DNA of 64,000 nucleotides from NCBI GenBank assembly GCA_013115145.1, contig JAAPAO010000084.1, forward strand, positions 1 to 64,000, given 5' to 3'. Position 1 is the first letter of the stretch. Every line of letters starts with the position of its first letter. The translations under genes were made by a program, and so were the position numbers. This DNA comes from Perkinsus chesapeaki (lineage: Eukaryota; Perkinsozoa; Perkinsida; Perkinsidae). The notes beneath the pieces were generated by a model that was not told the origin of the DNA, made no database searches, and saw only the letters and a list, made by a program, of their open reading frames with translations. Below, piece by piece: positions 22,764 through 35,000 of this stretch.

Positions 22764-23785
22764 TCACAGTCTCGAGGAAGGTAAACCACCAGCCTCCTCG
22801 ATCATCGTTTTCAGTAGCTCACTAGCAGAGTCAGTATCCTTCTCCATGAAGATGTCACGGTAATTGTCCATGCGACCAAACCGGAACATGCCGTGAGGCG
22901 GAGACGATAAATTAACAAGTAATCGAGGAGTAGTTCTCGGCAGCAGAATGGGTATTTGGTTGCAAGGCCCCACTTGAAGGCTGGTGCCCATTACCACAAG
23001 AAGGGTCGCTCTACCAAGATCCTCTTGCACACAATCGAAAAAGCGCTCTGGCAGGTTCTCACCGAAGAACACAACGTCGGGTTTGACCAGGCCGTAGCAA
23101 GCGGCGCAGTGTACAGGCTTCTCAGAGGTAAGCAGGTCGGTCATTTTGCCACCGTAAGGGCAACCACAATCAATACACCGCGCCGAACGGAGATGGCCGT
23201 GTGCTTGTACGACGAGGTCCTCAGGCACCCCAGCGTCAATCTCGAGGCTATCAATATTTTGGGTGTAACACCGTAGCAAGGCTCCTTTATCGGCCAGCCA
23301 TGCGATGAACTTGTGCGCAGCGGTAGGCTCGTGGGCGCCCCTGCCAAGCTGGGCTTCATGACACAGTTTATAGAACGGATAAGGATCATGTCTGAAGTAG
23401 TGGATCGAGAACAAGTCCTCAGGGGCTCGCAGACTGCTGGTGTATTTTTTGACGTTGGCGTAGATGCCCGTGTTAGGCGAGCGGAAGTCTGGAATACCGG
23501 CGCTGACCGATATACCAGCGCCAGCCAGAACCACTACTCTCCGCCAGTATCTGCTTGGGTCAGAGCATAACGCCTCCAATCCGACCTCCTTATCTGAAAA
23601 CAGAAAATATGAAGAGTACCCGGGAATCACCGAGCTTCTGGCGTACCTCCGAAAACCTCTCTAAACCGTTGCGGAATACTGGTTGGGCTTGACTCTGAAG
23701 CGGTGCTGAAGACGATCGACTCCGACTCGGCATCAGAATCATCACTATAGGGTTCGCTATGCTGAGACAGTGGGGATGAAGACAT
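22764..23785 (-). CDS. Class I sirtuin, NAD-dependent protein deacetylase
   Basis: Two exons, 23785-23647 and 23593-22764, joined through a GTACGC donor and TTTTCAG acceptor (53-nt intron), give 322 residues. The acidic, Ser-rich N-terminus starts MSSSPLSQHSEPYSDDSDAE. The catalytic core shows GAGISVSAGIPDFRSPNTG (NAD binding), TQNIDSLE, AHGHL with the catalytic His, a zinc site CIDCGCPYGG and HCAACYG, PDVVFFGENLP, MGTSLQVGP and PRLLVN. This order is that of SIRT1/2/3-type enzymes that remove acetyl groups from lysine using NAD. The short size and absence of a mitochondrial leader favour a SIRT2-like nuclear or cytosolic enzyme. Its 3' end lies about 150 bp from the kinesin start, on the same strand. 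Confidence 0.92.
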
Positions 23786-24018
23786 ATAGGTGACGAGAAA
23801 GATTCAACTGGTGAGCGGATAGGGAGAACTGTTCTGGTATGCGAGTAACTCAACCCCTCATGGTACAACAGGCACTGCTAGACAAAAAGGGAGCGGGATT
23901 CAGTTCACAGAAAAGCCGTCCGATGGGTGCGTACGGGGCCTTCTTTTCGCGCAATGACTCACGCTTTCCTCATCAAGCACATACGACGATGGTCTTGATG
24001 AGTCTAGCTGCCGGAAAG

Positions 24019-24824
24019 CTACCGCTCCTCCCGCCAGGTTGCGCGCTGAAAGCAAGATTTCGCTGAGTAACACCACGGCAGTTGCCTACCAGCTCGATCG
24101 CTATATGCATACTTGTCGCTGGGAATCTCGCCGTTGTCCAAAAGCCTCACCTGCACCTGACCGTCATCAGTGCACCGGACATCATGTATCCGCTGGACGC
24201 ACCGAGGGCCGCTCTGCCATCAAAGAGATGTTACAGCTTTTGGGATCTCCGACAGATTTACCTCCCATTTCCCAGGAATCGGCTGCCGAGTTTTCGGGTC
24301 GAAGGTGACTGGCCGGGACAATCGAGTTCCATCTCGCAAATCAATCTTGTAGCTGTGCCAGGGACAGCTTAGGCAAGGAATGCCCTCAATCTGAGCACCT
24401 AGCTACGCCGCGACGCGGGGAACTCGTCCTACTTCCTCTATGTCGCCAGTTGTGAGGGGCCCACCCATATGATAGCATATTGAATCTAAACAGTAGATCG
24501 CTGGGGAGGCATCTGCTCTTTGGGAAGGCTCGGAACAACGCTTTGCTGATGGGTCAATAATGACTGATACGTAACGACCCTCAACCTGACGGCAAGTGTG
24601 GCTGCCACTAATTGCGCCGATCCACCGAAGACTATCACGAAACTCACCTGAATATGCACACGTCGGAGCCTCCTCAGTTTTGAGAGTGAGCAAGCGTCAT
24701 GCCATCGATGCTTTGCCCCCTCGAGCGAGCATTCTTTGTCTCTGGGTGCCGGCGTGACGGAGCTCTCCACCACTCCCGCCTTCTTGACAGAGGAACCCAT
24801 GAGATGTAACAACAGAAACCTCAA
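24019..24824 (-). CDS. Rieske [2Fe-2S] domain protein, RFESD-like
   Basis: Four exons (24824-24648, 24585-24433, 24390-24235, 24192-24019), all phase 0 joins, give 219 residues. The cluster ligands are C-x-H in SICYHMGGPL and C-x2-H in LSCPWHSYKIDL, the Rieske pattern. The layout GDIEEIEGIPCLSCPWHSYK, FDPKTRQPIPGKW and RIHDVRCTDDGQVQVRLLDN matches the soluble animal RFESD family ([20 protein letters not shown]) rather than dioxygenases or cytochrome bc1. The start may instead be the Met at about 24797. No membrane anchor is present. The precise redox role of RFESD-type proteins is not established. The last codons after DRAG could alternatively be removed by an intron starting GTAGGC. Confidence 0.8.
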
Positions 24825-25017
24825 TACGGCAGAGATATCCTTACCGAACTAGATCCCATTCGTCCGGTATGAACTAGCTACCACACCCTAATCCACTGTT
24901 GTCAACCTGACGTATGCCACCGGGTCCATAGCAGAGCACAACCATCACCTGACCGCCCCTCGAAATGAAACTCTGGACAACCGGGTAAGTAGAAACATTT
25001 TTATGGGGGTTCTGATA

Positions 25018-25807
25018 TCAGAACGCTTTCTTATTGGTAGAATAGCGTACGCCAGCAGCTCTCTGTTGAGCCCTATACGCTTCCAACCTGGCCTTCTGCA
25101 GTGCATCTTCTTGGGCCTTGGCCTCCTTTTGCTTCTCGCGCTTCCCTACGAATGGAAGATATAGACAAACACAATATATCGCAGCCGTGAGGTTTACGTC
25201 GATTCTTGGCGGCCTTTCTCTCGTCTGCTATCATTTGAGCATCTTTAGCTCTTTTGTGGCGCCGAGCTGCTACTGTGTAAAACGCGGTGTCCTCTGTCCC
25301 AGCGGCAGCTACAGGAGAATCCGGATACATCTCCGGTTCGGCAGCCTAAACAGGACACAACTCCGCAAATGTAAGCGGGCGCTGCCAACCTTTCGCTCTC
25401 GTTGTTTCTTCTCAACAGCTTCCCAGTCTTCCTCTGCTTCAGAATCGGACAACTCTTGCGTGGGCGGTGCAATTTCCACGCGCTCCGGCAGAGGCTCTTC
25501 CTCCTTCGGTGGTAAAGGGGCGTTTGGATCTTCTATGGCATCACCGTGCTTCCCTGTCTTGGCTCTGAAAGATAGCACCCCATTTCTACTTAAAAAGAGA
25601 ACCCCACATGCATAAATTGGCTTACTTAGTCTTCTTCTGTTTCTGCTGTTTTGATGGCTTCGCATGTTCTTCCTGTACATCCTTCACGGTGTTTTTCTTC
25701 GCCTTGGCCTTCTTGGATTTAGCAGGCCGGCTCGGCTTTGCTTCGGTCGCCTCGGTCGCATTATTATCAGATGGAGCTAAAGTACATTCAGAAGGACTAG
25801 TAGTCAT
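25018..25807 (-). CDS. Lys/Glu-rich hypothetical protein
   Basis: Exons on the minus strand read MTTSPSECTLAPSDNNATEA and SRPAKSKKAKAKKN, then AKTGKHGDAIEDPNAPLPPK with ELSDSEAEEDWEAVEKKQR, then MYPDSPVAAAGTEDTAFYTV with KDAQMIADERKAAKNRR, and finally KQKEAKAQEDALQKARLEAY, ending STNKKAF and stop. Four exons are separated by short introns. It is highly charged with helical, coiled-coil-like stretches and has no membrane segment. I do not recognise the family. Its ATG overlaps the stop of the small upstream ORF (ATGA). Confidence 0.65.
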
Positions 25808-25917
25808 CCTTTCGGTTCCGGTCTACTTTTTCCGCTATTGGTATAGACCAGGTAGGCGCCATAACCGGCGCCTGCTGCGAGGGCCCACGAAATAGCAGAT
25901 GAGATTATCCAGTGCAT
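25804..25917 (-). CDS. Tiny single-pass membrane ORF
   Basis: A 37-codon ORF reads MHWIISSAISWALAAGAGYG then AYLVYTNSGKSRPEPKG and stop. One hydrophobic, Gly-rich segment spans residues 4-26, followed by a basic tail, as in small organelle membrane subunits. The frame is open further upstream to 26043. The stop codon overlaps the ATG of the next gene, so this could be an upstream ORF of the same transcript or part of a missed first exon. Confidence 0.4.
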   Translation of the reverse strand: MHWIISSAISWALAAGAGYGAYLVYTNSGKSRPEPKG

Positions 25918-26072
25918 GGTCGCTCGAACGAGGGAAAGAATAATGAACTCCCAATAGTAAAACAAACTGCGGCGATTGGAGCGCAGGAGATGAACTAAAT
26001 GCCGTAATTGTGAAAAAGAGTGAAACACATCGGCGCTCGTCATGGCAGCTCATGAGGGATAAAAGAAGGCCA

Positions 26073-29000
26073 CTAGCGCGGCTCTGTCATACAGCTGTTA
26101 GATGCTCGATCACACCATTTCCCATAAGGGCAGTCGTCATCAACTTTGCAGCAGCCTCCATTGTCGGAGCAGTGGATACCACAATTCGCACCTGACCATC
26201 GATGCTCATCATCTTTACTCTTCGTGCTGGCTTACCACTATAACCAGGAATACAAGTGCAGCTGCCAGTCTGTGTGAGGCCATCAGCGCTCACGTTACGG
26301 ACGCAGACACCTTGACCCGAACAGGGAACCTTCATAACGGTGATGTGGAGACAACGACCAACTGCATTGTGAAGGAAACCGGCTGCACTCACCTGGACCC
26401 AGGGCAGGAAGCTCGATGGCCCGCTAGGACATACACGATGACCGCAATGACAGGCTCTCTCGGGCTTGCCGAAATGGCTCTCGTACAGGCCCATAACTTC
26501 CTCGGATAACAGGGCGCCCCGCAGAAGCGTCACTGAATGTATGGCCCCGGAAAAGAAGTTATTGTGGGAATCGTCATGGAGGCCGACGATGCCTTCTAGA
26601 AGAGTACCAGTGAAGTTAGAAGCCGTCGAGAGATTCACGTACCTAAAAAATAAGAGTGAAACCGAAGCTAGCAAGGAATCGTGCTCTCACGCAGACGACC
26701 GAACGCCCATTATCAAGCGAGAATTGTTGTTCCATATCGAAGGGCTTGCCGAGGAGCTATTATAGGGCTGCCCGTATTTTTGACCGTTGCGGTAGAGAGT
26801 TATAATGTTTCCTCCGAATACAACGACGACTTGGACCTGGAAGACAATGCCAAGTGACGGCTCGGAATTGGCCGACAAGCTGTGTGGTGTTCTCCTTCGC
26901 GCCCAAGACGTCTCGGCTCCTGGTGTCTCCTTCGGATGCCAGCGACCATTCCCTAGGCTGCCTTAGACCGTATGTTATAGTGTCATATCTAAAACCATAT
27001 AGCGGCTACTACTGTCGTATGGTGTTCATCGGGAACACCTCAGGCCGCAGTTGGACGCATAGCAGTCCTCGATTCCAAAGACACCGCCGCCACCAGCGTG
27101 CTCGAGCAGGGTAAACTCTTTAACAGCGATAACGCGTAACCTCGAGTCGCCGTCCTCATAGCGATCAGGATGCCACATACGATCGCGGGCGCCACTCAGA
27201 TTGACACGGATGCAGCGGGCTTGGAAGTGTGTGGTCGTTGGAACGTAAAAAACGTATCTGGTAACGTACAAAAGGTCAATAACTTAATAAGGCAATACAC
27301 AAGCGGGATCTGTGACACTGTTCTGACCAAGACCTTAGCATAGGCTATAGATGTGGAGATAGCGATATGCCTAATGTGCTTACTCTTGGTTGTCTATAAT
27401 AGACTCAACTAGGTTAAATGATATGCAATCGGTGCTCTGATAGAGGTATATGTCTATGGCACGATAAAGGAACTCAAGGTAGATACCAGCTAAGTTGAAT
27501 AATTCAGAGAAATACACCTGACACGGTGTTCTCATTCGATACCCCACTGAGGAAAGTCCCACTGTAAAGACTGCATCCTCTACACCTTGTTTGGTGCTCC
27601 AGTAGGTCTCTCGGCTGCCGTCCAGGGCAGCTCCAGATGGGAAGGACCAAGTACCAGTCCGAGTCACACTATAATGCCAGCGAGCTAGATTCTGGAGAAC
27701 ACGGGTAAATTAGAGACAACCGACGCCCGCTGACCTGGTCGAGGCGAACATAGAGGTTTCTGATGGACATCCCTATCCTATTGGGCTCATTCGCGGCGTC
27801 ATCGAAAGGACGGACAAAGGATACCCTTAGGTAGCGCAACCTCACAAAGCCAGTGAACTGCTCTAGCTTCTCATCGAGATTCACTGGACCGATCACGCGT
27901 ATTTCTGAGGTGGCACAGAGAGTTGATTGGATAACCTCAGGAAGGCACCTGTCCAGGATACCGCATCCTCTGAGACCTCGAAAAACCTGTCACCGAGGGA
28001 AGCTGGCTGCATGCCCCACAGGCACCGGACCATGTCGACCGGGTAGACAGCGAGGAGGTCAAGAGTGATGGAGCCTGGTTCTTGGGGTGGCCCGGGGATT
28101 GACATCCACATGGTGGAGTTGTTCGGGGAGATCGCATTAGCTGGATCTACGGAAACAGAAAGTCTGGGCAAACAATAGCAGGTAGCCTGTAGCATTTCCC
28201 AACAAGTCCCACCAGGCTACCTCACCTGTAGTGAAAAGGTCAGAGGCCTCAGCGGTAGCCCCAGTCGGTTGCTGGTTGTCCTCTGCCCTCCAGACCTCAA
28301 TCTCCGCTATTCGGAATTGCGCTGCCAAAGGGTCTACGTTCTCGTGCATCCTCACCCAGATGCGTCGGGCAGGTCGAAGGAGCAAAACCTGTTCCTCGGC
28401 TAGAAAGGTGCTGTAGAAGCGTAGCGGACCTCGTTGATCTCGTCGGTGTTCTCAGTGAAGCTCATGACCTCCGTGTACTCTCCGCTTCGATCTTCCAGGT
28501 CCACCGAAAATCGTTTACAGATGTTCACAGAGTTCCAGCTGAGATTGCGCATGCTAGTGGAGCCGTGCGTCAGCGGTCTCACATAATGCGTATCTTTCCG
28601 ATCATAGCATCGGTTGCGGGCGAGCTAGACACGTAAGCTCGAATCCACGTCTCCAATGAACCAACATTCACCGAAAATTTCCTGAAAACAAGGTACAGTG
28701 TGGAAGGCCAACACAGTCCCTGGAGACGCACGAGGCGCTGAGGCCGTCGAATGCATAGAGAGGATGCTCCGTATAGTCGGAAGCCTCAAAACCGCCAAAG
28801 CAGCATCCGCTCCAACAAGTATTGGTTGTGCACTTTGTCCCAGGGGTATAAACCCTGAGGCTCCGGAGCGCTAAATACAGAAGCGAGGCACTTCTTGGCT
28901 TCGCAGCCTCATAATCTTACCCGTGAGCGGGACAGATTGATAGTTGTTGGATGCTTCCACGGTTACCCGGAACCTATCGCAGGTGAAGCCCTTTCTTAGG

Positions 29001-32000
29001 TACGTACTTTGCAGATTCCCGGTGATAGTGAGGCCGGTGAAAGAGTACTGCATGGACATCAATCGTAGAGCATTACCGAGTGCTCAACTCACTGGTGGAC
29101 TCCATGCAGCTTGGGCAAGGTTCCAGTAGTATATAGAGAACTCTCGAGGAGCCGCTAGCCACGTAAATAGTATTCCTGATACTTCAGTACCGGACCCTGG
29201 TGATGCAAATTCGAATGTGGCAGAAGGGGAAGCAGCTGCTCCAGGGTTTGGAATCCAGAAGGTCTGAACCAGAGCAGTGGAAGCCAAGGCTTGGCTACCG
29301 GACAAGACTACCCTCAGGGAACAACAATTTATATACCCGAGGCTCTACAAGTTTTCCTAGTGCGGATAAAAAACTGACAATTTGATAAAAAATATATTCC
29401 CTGTGAAGAGGATCTAATGCGTTTCCAACAACCAGTTGTTGGTCACGATGTTGTTGTCAACAGCTGCTCCTTTAGGGCTCCATGAATCGATTCCGAAGCC
29501 ACTAAACAACTGCCTACCGAGTCGAGATCGTCAAGAGCTTGATCTGGATAATACTCGGCTGCCGAAGCTTGAGTGTCAGACCATATACTCTTCCCAAGCT
29601 GCAGCTGTGTATCAAAGGTAACGTCCACACTGTAGATGCTATACAGCTTCGGTTGCCAAAGGCCATCTGCCTGGGAACCGGTTGTTGGAAGATGCCAGCG
29701 CACGCGGCTGGTACCGAAGCCAAGTCGTAAGCTCTCCGAGTCATCGATAGTTTAATGTAGTTCGCTTGGAAGTACTCGCTGATGACGACGGTTTTAGCAG
29801 TATTGCCGCGATGCTGCTTAAATAGGGACCAGCTGCTCTTGTCCAATGACAGGTAAACATCAAAATCTAGGGGCTCGTCACGGAACTAATGAAACAAAGG
29901 TTCCTAAGCGAAATTGGAGTGCGACGGTATCTTCACCTTGAAGACAACTCTCGACACAAAGTAGGGATGGAGGACCTTGGCCGTTGCTATGTCTCTCAAG
30001 GTGATGATAAGATCGGCCTCGTTAGCATCCACCTCGCTCACCCAAAAGGTCGAATCCACCCTGAGCCCATATCAAGTCGCACTATACCCAACCAACGCAC
30101 CCGTCGACAGCCTTGGAAGCCGAATGATCCCAGTGGGCATTTGAAACCGCACTGGCGCCCCGATTGCTAAGTGCAAGGTTTCCTGACTGGTAAACCTCGA
30201 AAGCTTCCAATCGGTATTCAGTGGAAAATGTATCTATACTCGGCCGTGTATTCGGGCGCAGTGAAAGGCTACTTTCCGCTAGCTCCGCAGGCAGCCTCAA
30301 AGTGAACATCAAATGCAGCGCAGGTCGCGTCGTGAACTTGATAACAATACTGCTGTCTTTGTTGAGGTCAGTCGTATAGACTGTAAGAGAGCTCCAGTCA
30401 CAGTCACTCACAATCGGCTCGAGGCATATTCCTAGGGTGTAGGCGCGCGGGAATGAAGAGGCCTCAAAGATGGCACGGACACCCCAGACATCCTCAACGT
30501 TAGCGAGGGTGACTTGAAGGTAGTGCACTCCTTCGGCATCAAGGGTTCGAGCAGCCGAGGCTGCAACACCATCAAGAGCAAACTGAGCTCCGATGAGCGA
30601 ACTCTCATAGATGGCTTGGAAGGCCGCATCGGCTCGTTTGACTTCAATCTCCGCGATTCTCACCAAGCCATCTGGAGGACCGGCTTTGAAGGTCACCCGG
30701 ATGCACTGCAGACAGCCGTGGGTTACCGAAAGATACACACCCTCGGTCGAAGGGAAGCTCGGGGCCTGAGCGCGATCAGCATGGTTTGCCATTAAGACCA
30801 GACAACTGCCATGCTGCACCTGGTTGGCATTCCCCGGTCCATAAGACTCGCCAGGATCAGAATAATCGGCGCAATCCGAGCTTCCTTGTATAACGAACTC
30901 TCCCGCTGTGTAAGCTTGCGCTCCGAACCACAAAATGACCTTCGAAAGATTGACGCAAGAGCCGAGGTCCAAGGTGTATGTTGGTTGCTGCGAGGCGGGA
31001 ACGTCTGTATACCAGAACCTATGCGATAAGGAGCTTTGAAATCAGCGAATATGGAAGCGCGCACGTCTCCAAGTCACCGTCAACTGCAAGGGAGGTATCT
31101 GCCGACGGAGCTGTTATCTGTGTTGCCAATGGCGTGCTTGTAATAGCTATGTTGTCGAACGCTGAGTACGCCTCAATAGCGGCAAGGCCCATTATCTGAT
31201 GCAAGATGTATCGACCGTTCGTAGCGCAAATAGCTGTCCCCAGCACACAACTGTACCCAGTCATCTCCTGCTCTGTCGACCATGCTGTCCTTCATTAGTG
31301 TCACTCTTAAGAAACGACGATAAAACGTACCAAAGGCCCGGATGCGCATGGCGAAGTAATAGTTGAACGGATCGATCTTCACTATGCGACCAGAAGGGCA
31401 GGAGTACTCAATGGCATCTTCAGTGCTCAGGAGCCCGAGGTCGCCCAGCGCCGGGCTCCAGAAGCAGCTGTCCCTCCAAGACTCCGTCGCCCCATCTCGG
31501 AGCTGAACACGGAATGCAGCCGACCGGTAGCTTAACCTCAGATGCACGACGTCGATTGGGAGCCTGGCGTTCAAGTCGACGATGATGCCAAAATCTGTAA
31601 CATCTGAGACAGCACCGGTTGCGGACACACCGGTGATGCTGAGGTACGAAGGTTGCCTAGCGCCGTACGGCACACGGAAGTCTGTGGAATCGTCACCATC
31701 GATTGCATGAATAGGGTCGCCTCTGGTGACAAAGATGCCTTCACCTGCCTCAGCGGCCAGCCAAGAGGTACCGGCAACGTAGTTATAAGTAGAATCCAAA
31801 CCAAGCGCCAGATTCGAGGTTAACCCGAAGATTCTGACCTCCACCACACCTGCGGTGGCCGCATTGGAGTGGGGCTGCTCTATCACCAGCTTCACCTTCT
31901 GAATCGGCGCGTGAGACTTGTAAGTGAACGGGTTCGGGTTGCTGACCGTGTTCTGAGTAGCCGAGTAGATCTCTCTGTAGGAGAGGCCATTGTCCATGGA

Positions 32001-35000
32001 GATCAGCCAGCTAAAGGAGCGTGCCGGAAAAGCCGGATCCAGTTGAACCTCGAAGCGCCCTAAGGAGACCCCAGCACCAGTGGCGGCTGCCACATCCATG
32101 ACAATAGCGTCTGAGACCCCCATGATAAAGGAAGCGTTAGTCAGGTTGTCCACGGCCAATGAGGGATCGGCACACGGTACAAGAGTACGCTCGTTGATGC
32201 ACGTAAGGTTATGTGGGTACACCAGATTGCTGGCAAGGTTGGCATCTGTCCAGGCGTAGAGCTCAACTTCGGCAATTTGGAGGATCGACGAGGAATAATA
32301 AGGGGCGCCTTGGGACACCGCAAGTTGGAAATGGCGAAGGGAGAGTCCACCAGGGATGTGGTCAAACGGGAGCTCCATGCTTTGGACCGTTGAAACTGAA
32401 AGTGGCCTGTAGAATCATCGACAGTGCGAAGCCTACCGGTGTCACAAGTGCTGGTAGAGCAAGCCAGTGGGGACCAGCTTGAGCCGTCACTGCTGTAGGA
32501 GAAGTCCACCGCGCCAGGAACGTAACCTTTTCTGAATCTTACTCGGATCAAGCTCACTGCGGTCCGGATTTGGCCCAAATCAACCCGCAACCAAGCAGAG
32601 TCCTGCCCAGGCTGCGCGCTCCACCAAGTGTGGTCGTCACCGTCAAACGCGTAGGCTGGTGGGTAGTTCCATCGATTAACAAAGCTAACTGGCTTAAGTC
32701 TCGCGATGTTAGTGTCCAGCTTAACCTCGACCTCGCGTATACTGTACACGAACAGGTTGGCACTCGGTCCCGGCCCGCGGACAGTAGCTGCCCTATGCAT
32801 GCTGATACGGAGCATCTCAGCTGCGAAGAAAACTGTACTGGTGGTAGTGTTGAGTGAATTGTCCTCATAAGTGTCAACAATCGTCCATGATGATCCACCA
32901 TCAAGAGATACTTCTATATCGAAATCCAATGGTCTATGAAACCAATGGATCACAGTTTCCTCAGCGTAGATGGTGCCGTTGAAGTCGACCTCCCAAGTAG
33001 CCTCGAAATTTCGAACCACGCTCACGTGGCTCGACCAATAAGTACTCATGTCGCCGTCAACAGCCATCTCCGAGGCATAGGCCTCGCTCCACTCCGAAGT
33101 CACCGTAGAAGTGGTAGAGTTTTTCACACCAAGATTCGTCACCTCTTCGCTGCTGTTAACGGTTACCCAGACCTCCAGTGTCTTGTCAGCCAACTGGCCC
33201 CAGGCAGCCGGCAGCGGGTCAGTGTAGGCCCACTGCTTTTGTTCCTTGTCCAAGATCATAGCGCCACCCACTATCGGCGCACCGTTTTCAATGTGGCAGC
33301 CCAAGCCGGAGCCGAGGGAGTCGTGGCAACCGGTAGTGTCGTTGAAGACAAATCTCGCCAGTTTGGTGTAGCACTTGTCCCGACTGGTGAGCTCACAGAT
33401 GGCATTGATACACTCGAGGCCGTCATACCACACAGTGTTGTTAATCGCGGAAAATCTCGATAGGACTTGGGAGGGCAAAGTGTTCATCGCCAGCAAGTTA
33501 GGAGCGCACACCGCGCCGACCTCGGTGAAGTCCCGGCCGGGACACTCGGTCAGAAAGTGCGTGGCGACACCGTTGAAGAGGTCGGTTGTGTTCTCGAAGA
33601 GCGGCGGAAGGGAGACTGCCAACTCCTGGCATGCCGACCACGGGTCATTGCCGGCGTTGATGGCCGAGTAGGCGCATTCCTTCAGCTGGTTCCTGTAGAA
33701 ATAGTTGAGCTCCAACCTGTAGAAAAGAGCCGGTGCAAGTGGAACAGCTGACACCCGAAATGCTACAACTTGGGTCCTGCAAACATGCACGTTGCACAGC
33801 TCTGCCCAGCGGGCCAATGGAGGAACGGCACTCGAGTCGGCGGGCCACACTGGTACTTGCAGAACTCCGCATCGTATAGCGAAAGGCAATCAAAGCACTC
33901 CTGAGGAACAGTGATCCTGCCAGGCTCGTTATAAGGAGTATTGGCAGTCGTAATATGCTAACCTGTCTAGTTCGCTGCAGTGTCCTCAGTAGGAATACGG
34001 CATGAGACTGCATCTGCCCGCGAACGTTCAAGTAGTTATTGACGCCATCACCCATATCTTTGCAATCACACGTGTCACCCTTAACCTCTCCATTGCCCGG
34101 CAGCCCATTCCCATCAGCCCAATACAAGAATTGCGGCTTAGGTGTTACCTGAAATGAAGGTGAATTTCTTGGTGCATTGAAGATATGTTCCACATTCAAG
34201 CAAGAGGTCAGGCCATTCGACCTTCCTCGACAACCTCGTACTCTGCCAGGCAGCAATCGGTGAATGCCTAGCACTTACCTGCGGTGCCGTGGGGTATCCG
34301 ATTCGGTAGACCTGATAAGCTCTACTACACGTCCCAGCTTTATAAACATAACCACAGTGACTATCGTACTTGCACCCTGAGAAATTCTTGCGCGCCAGGA
34401 AATAAAAGACGGCCACCAACCTCGACACACCGAGTGCTTCTGGTATTGCAGCAGTGGCCTGCCCTCATTCAGCCCACCGACCGGCGGCAGCTGCCTCCAG
34501 GGGTCGGCAGTCACAGCGAAGGACGAGTCCAGGGCGTCCCACGTCATCTGGGAGGCCTCCAAACATGTGCACGTGAAGCCATACCGCTCGCCGCAGCGCT
34601 CTTGGTGGAACACAGAGTACATGTTCTGCATAGCAAAGACTCGAGTGCAGTAATCACAGTTGCACTGGGCAAAGTAGAGACGATAAGGGTTATAGCGGTG
34701 CTCCATCACGCAGTAATGAAAGAGGGAGCGCTTCTTGAAGGAAACCTACATACGAGGAGATGGATGGTGAGCTTATCTGGCATCCGAATATACAACGGCG
34801 GCGGTGAGGTCCATTACGCTACCGGCTTAAAAATGGTTGCCGAAGATTTCATCCCAAATGATAAGATACGCTTCTTCGTAACAAGAATCCATGGATGGCG
34901 CATGCAAACTTTGTGAAGGCGGTTCGAGTGACCGAGGGTTCGAGTGAGGCCTTCAGTTGGCCGTCCCTTACCGTTCCAGCGCCGGTGGCGATATTGAGCA

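Noticed and set aside
32141-33889. Taking the 582-codon minus ORF as a stand-alone gene
   Set aside because: Its first part is out of frame with the Cys-rich coding read upstream; a GT-AG intron near 33770 joins it to the rest of the giant adhesin.
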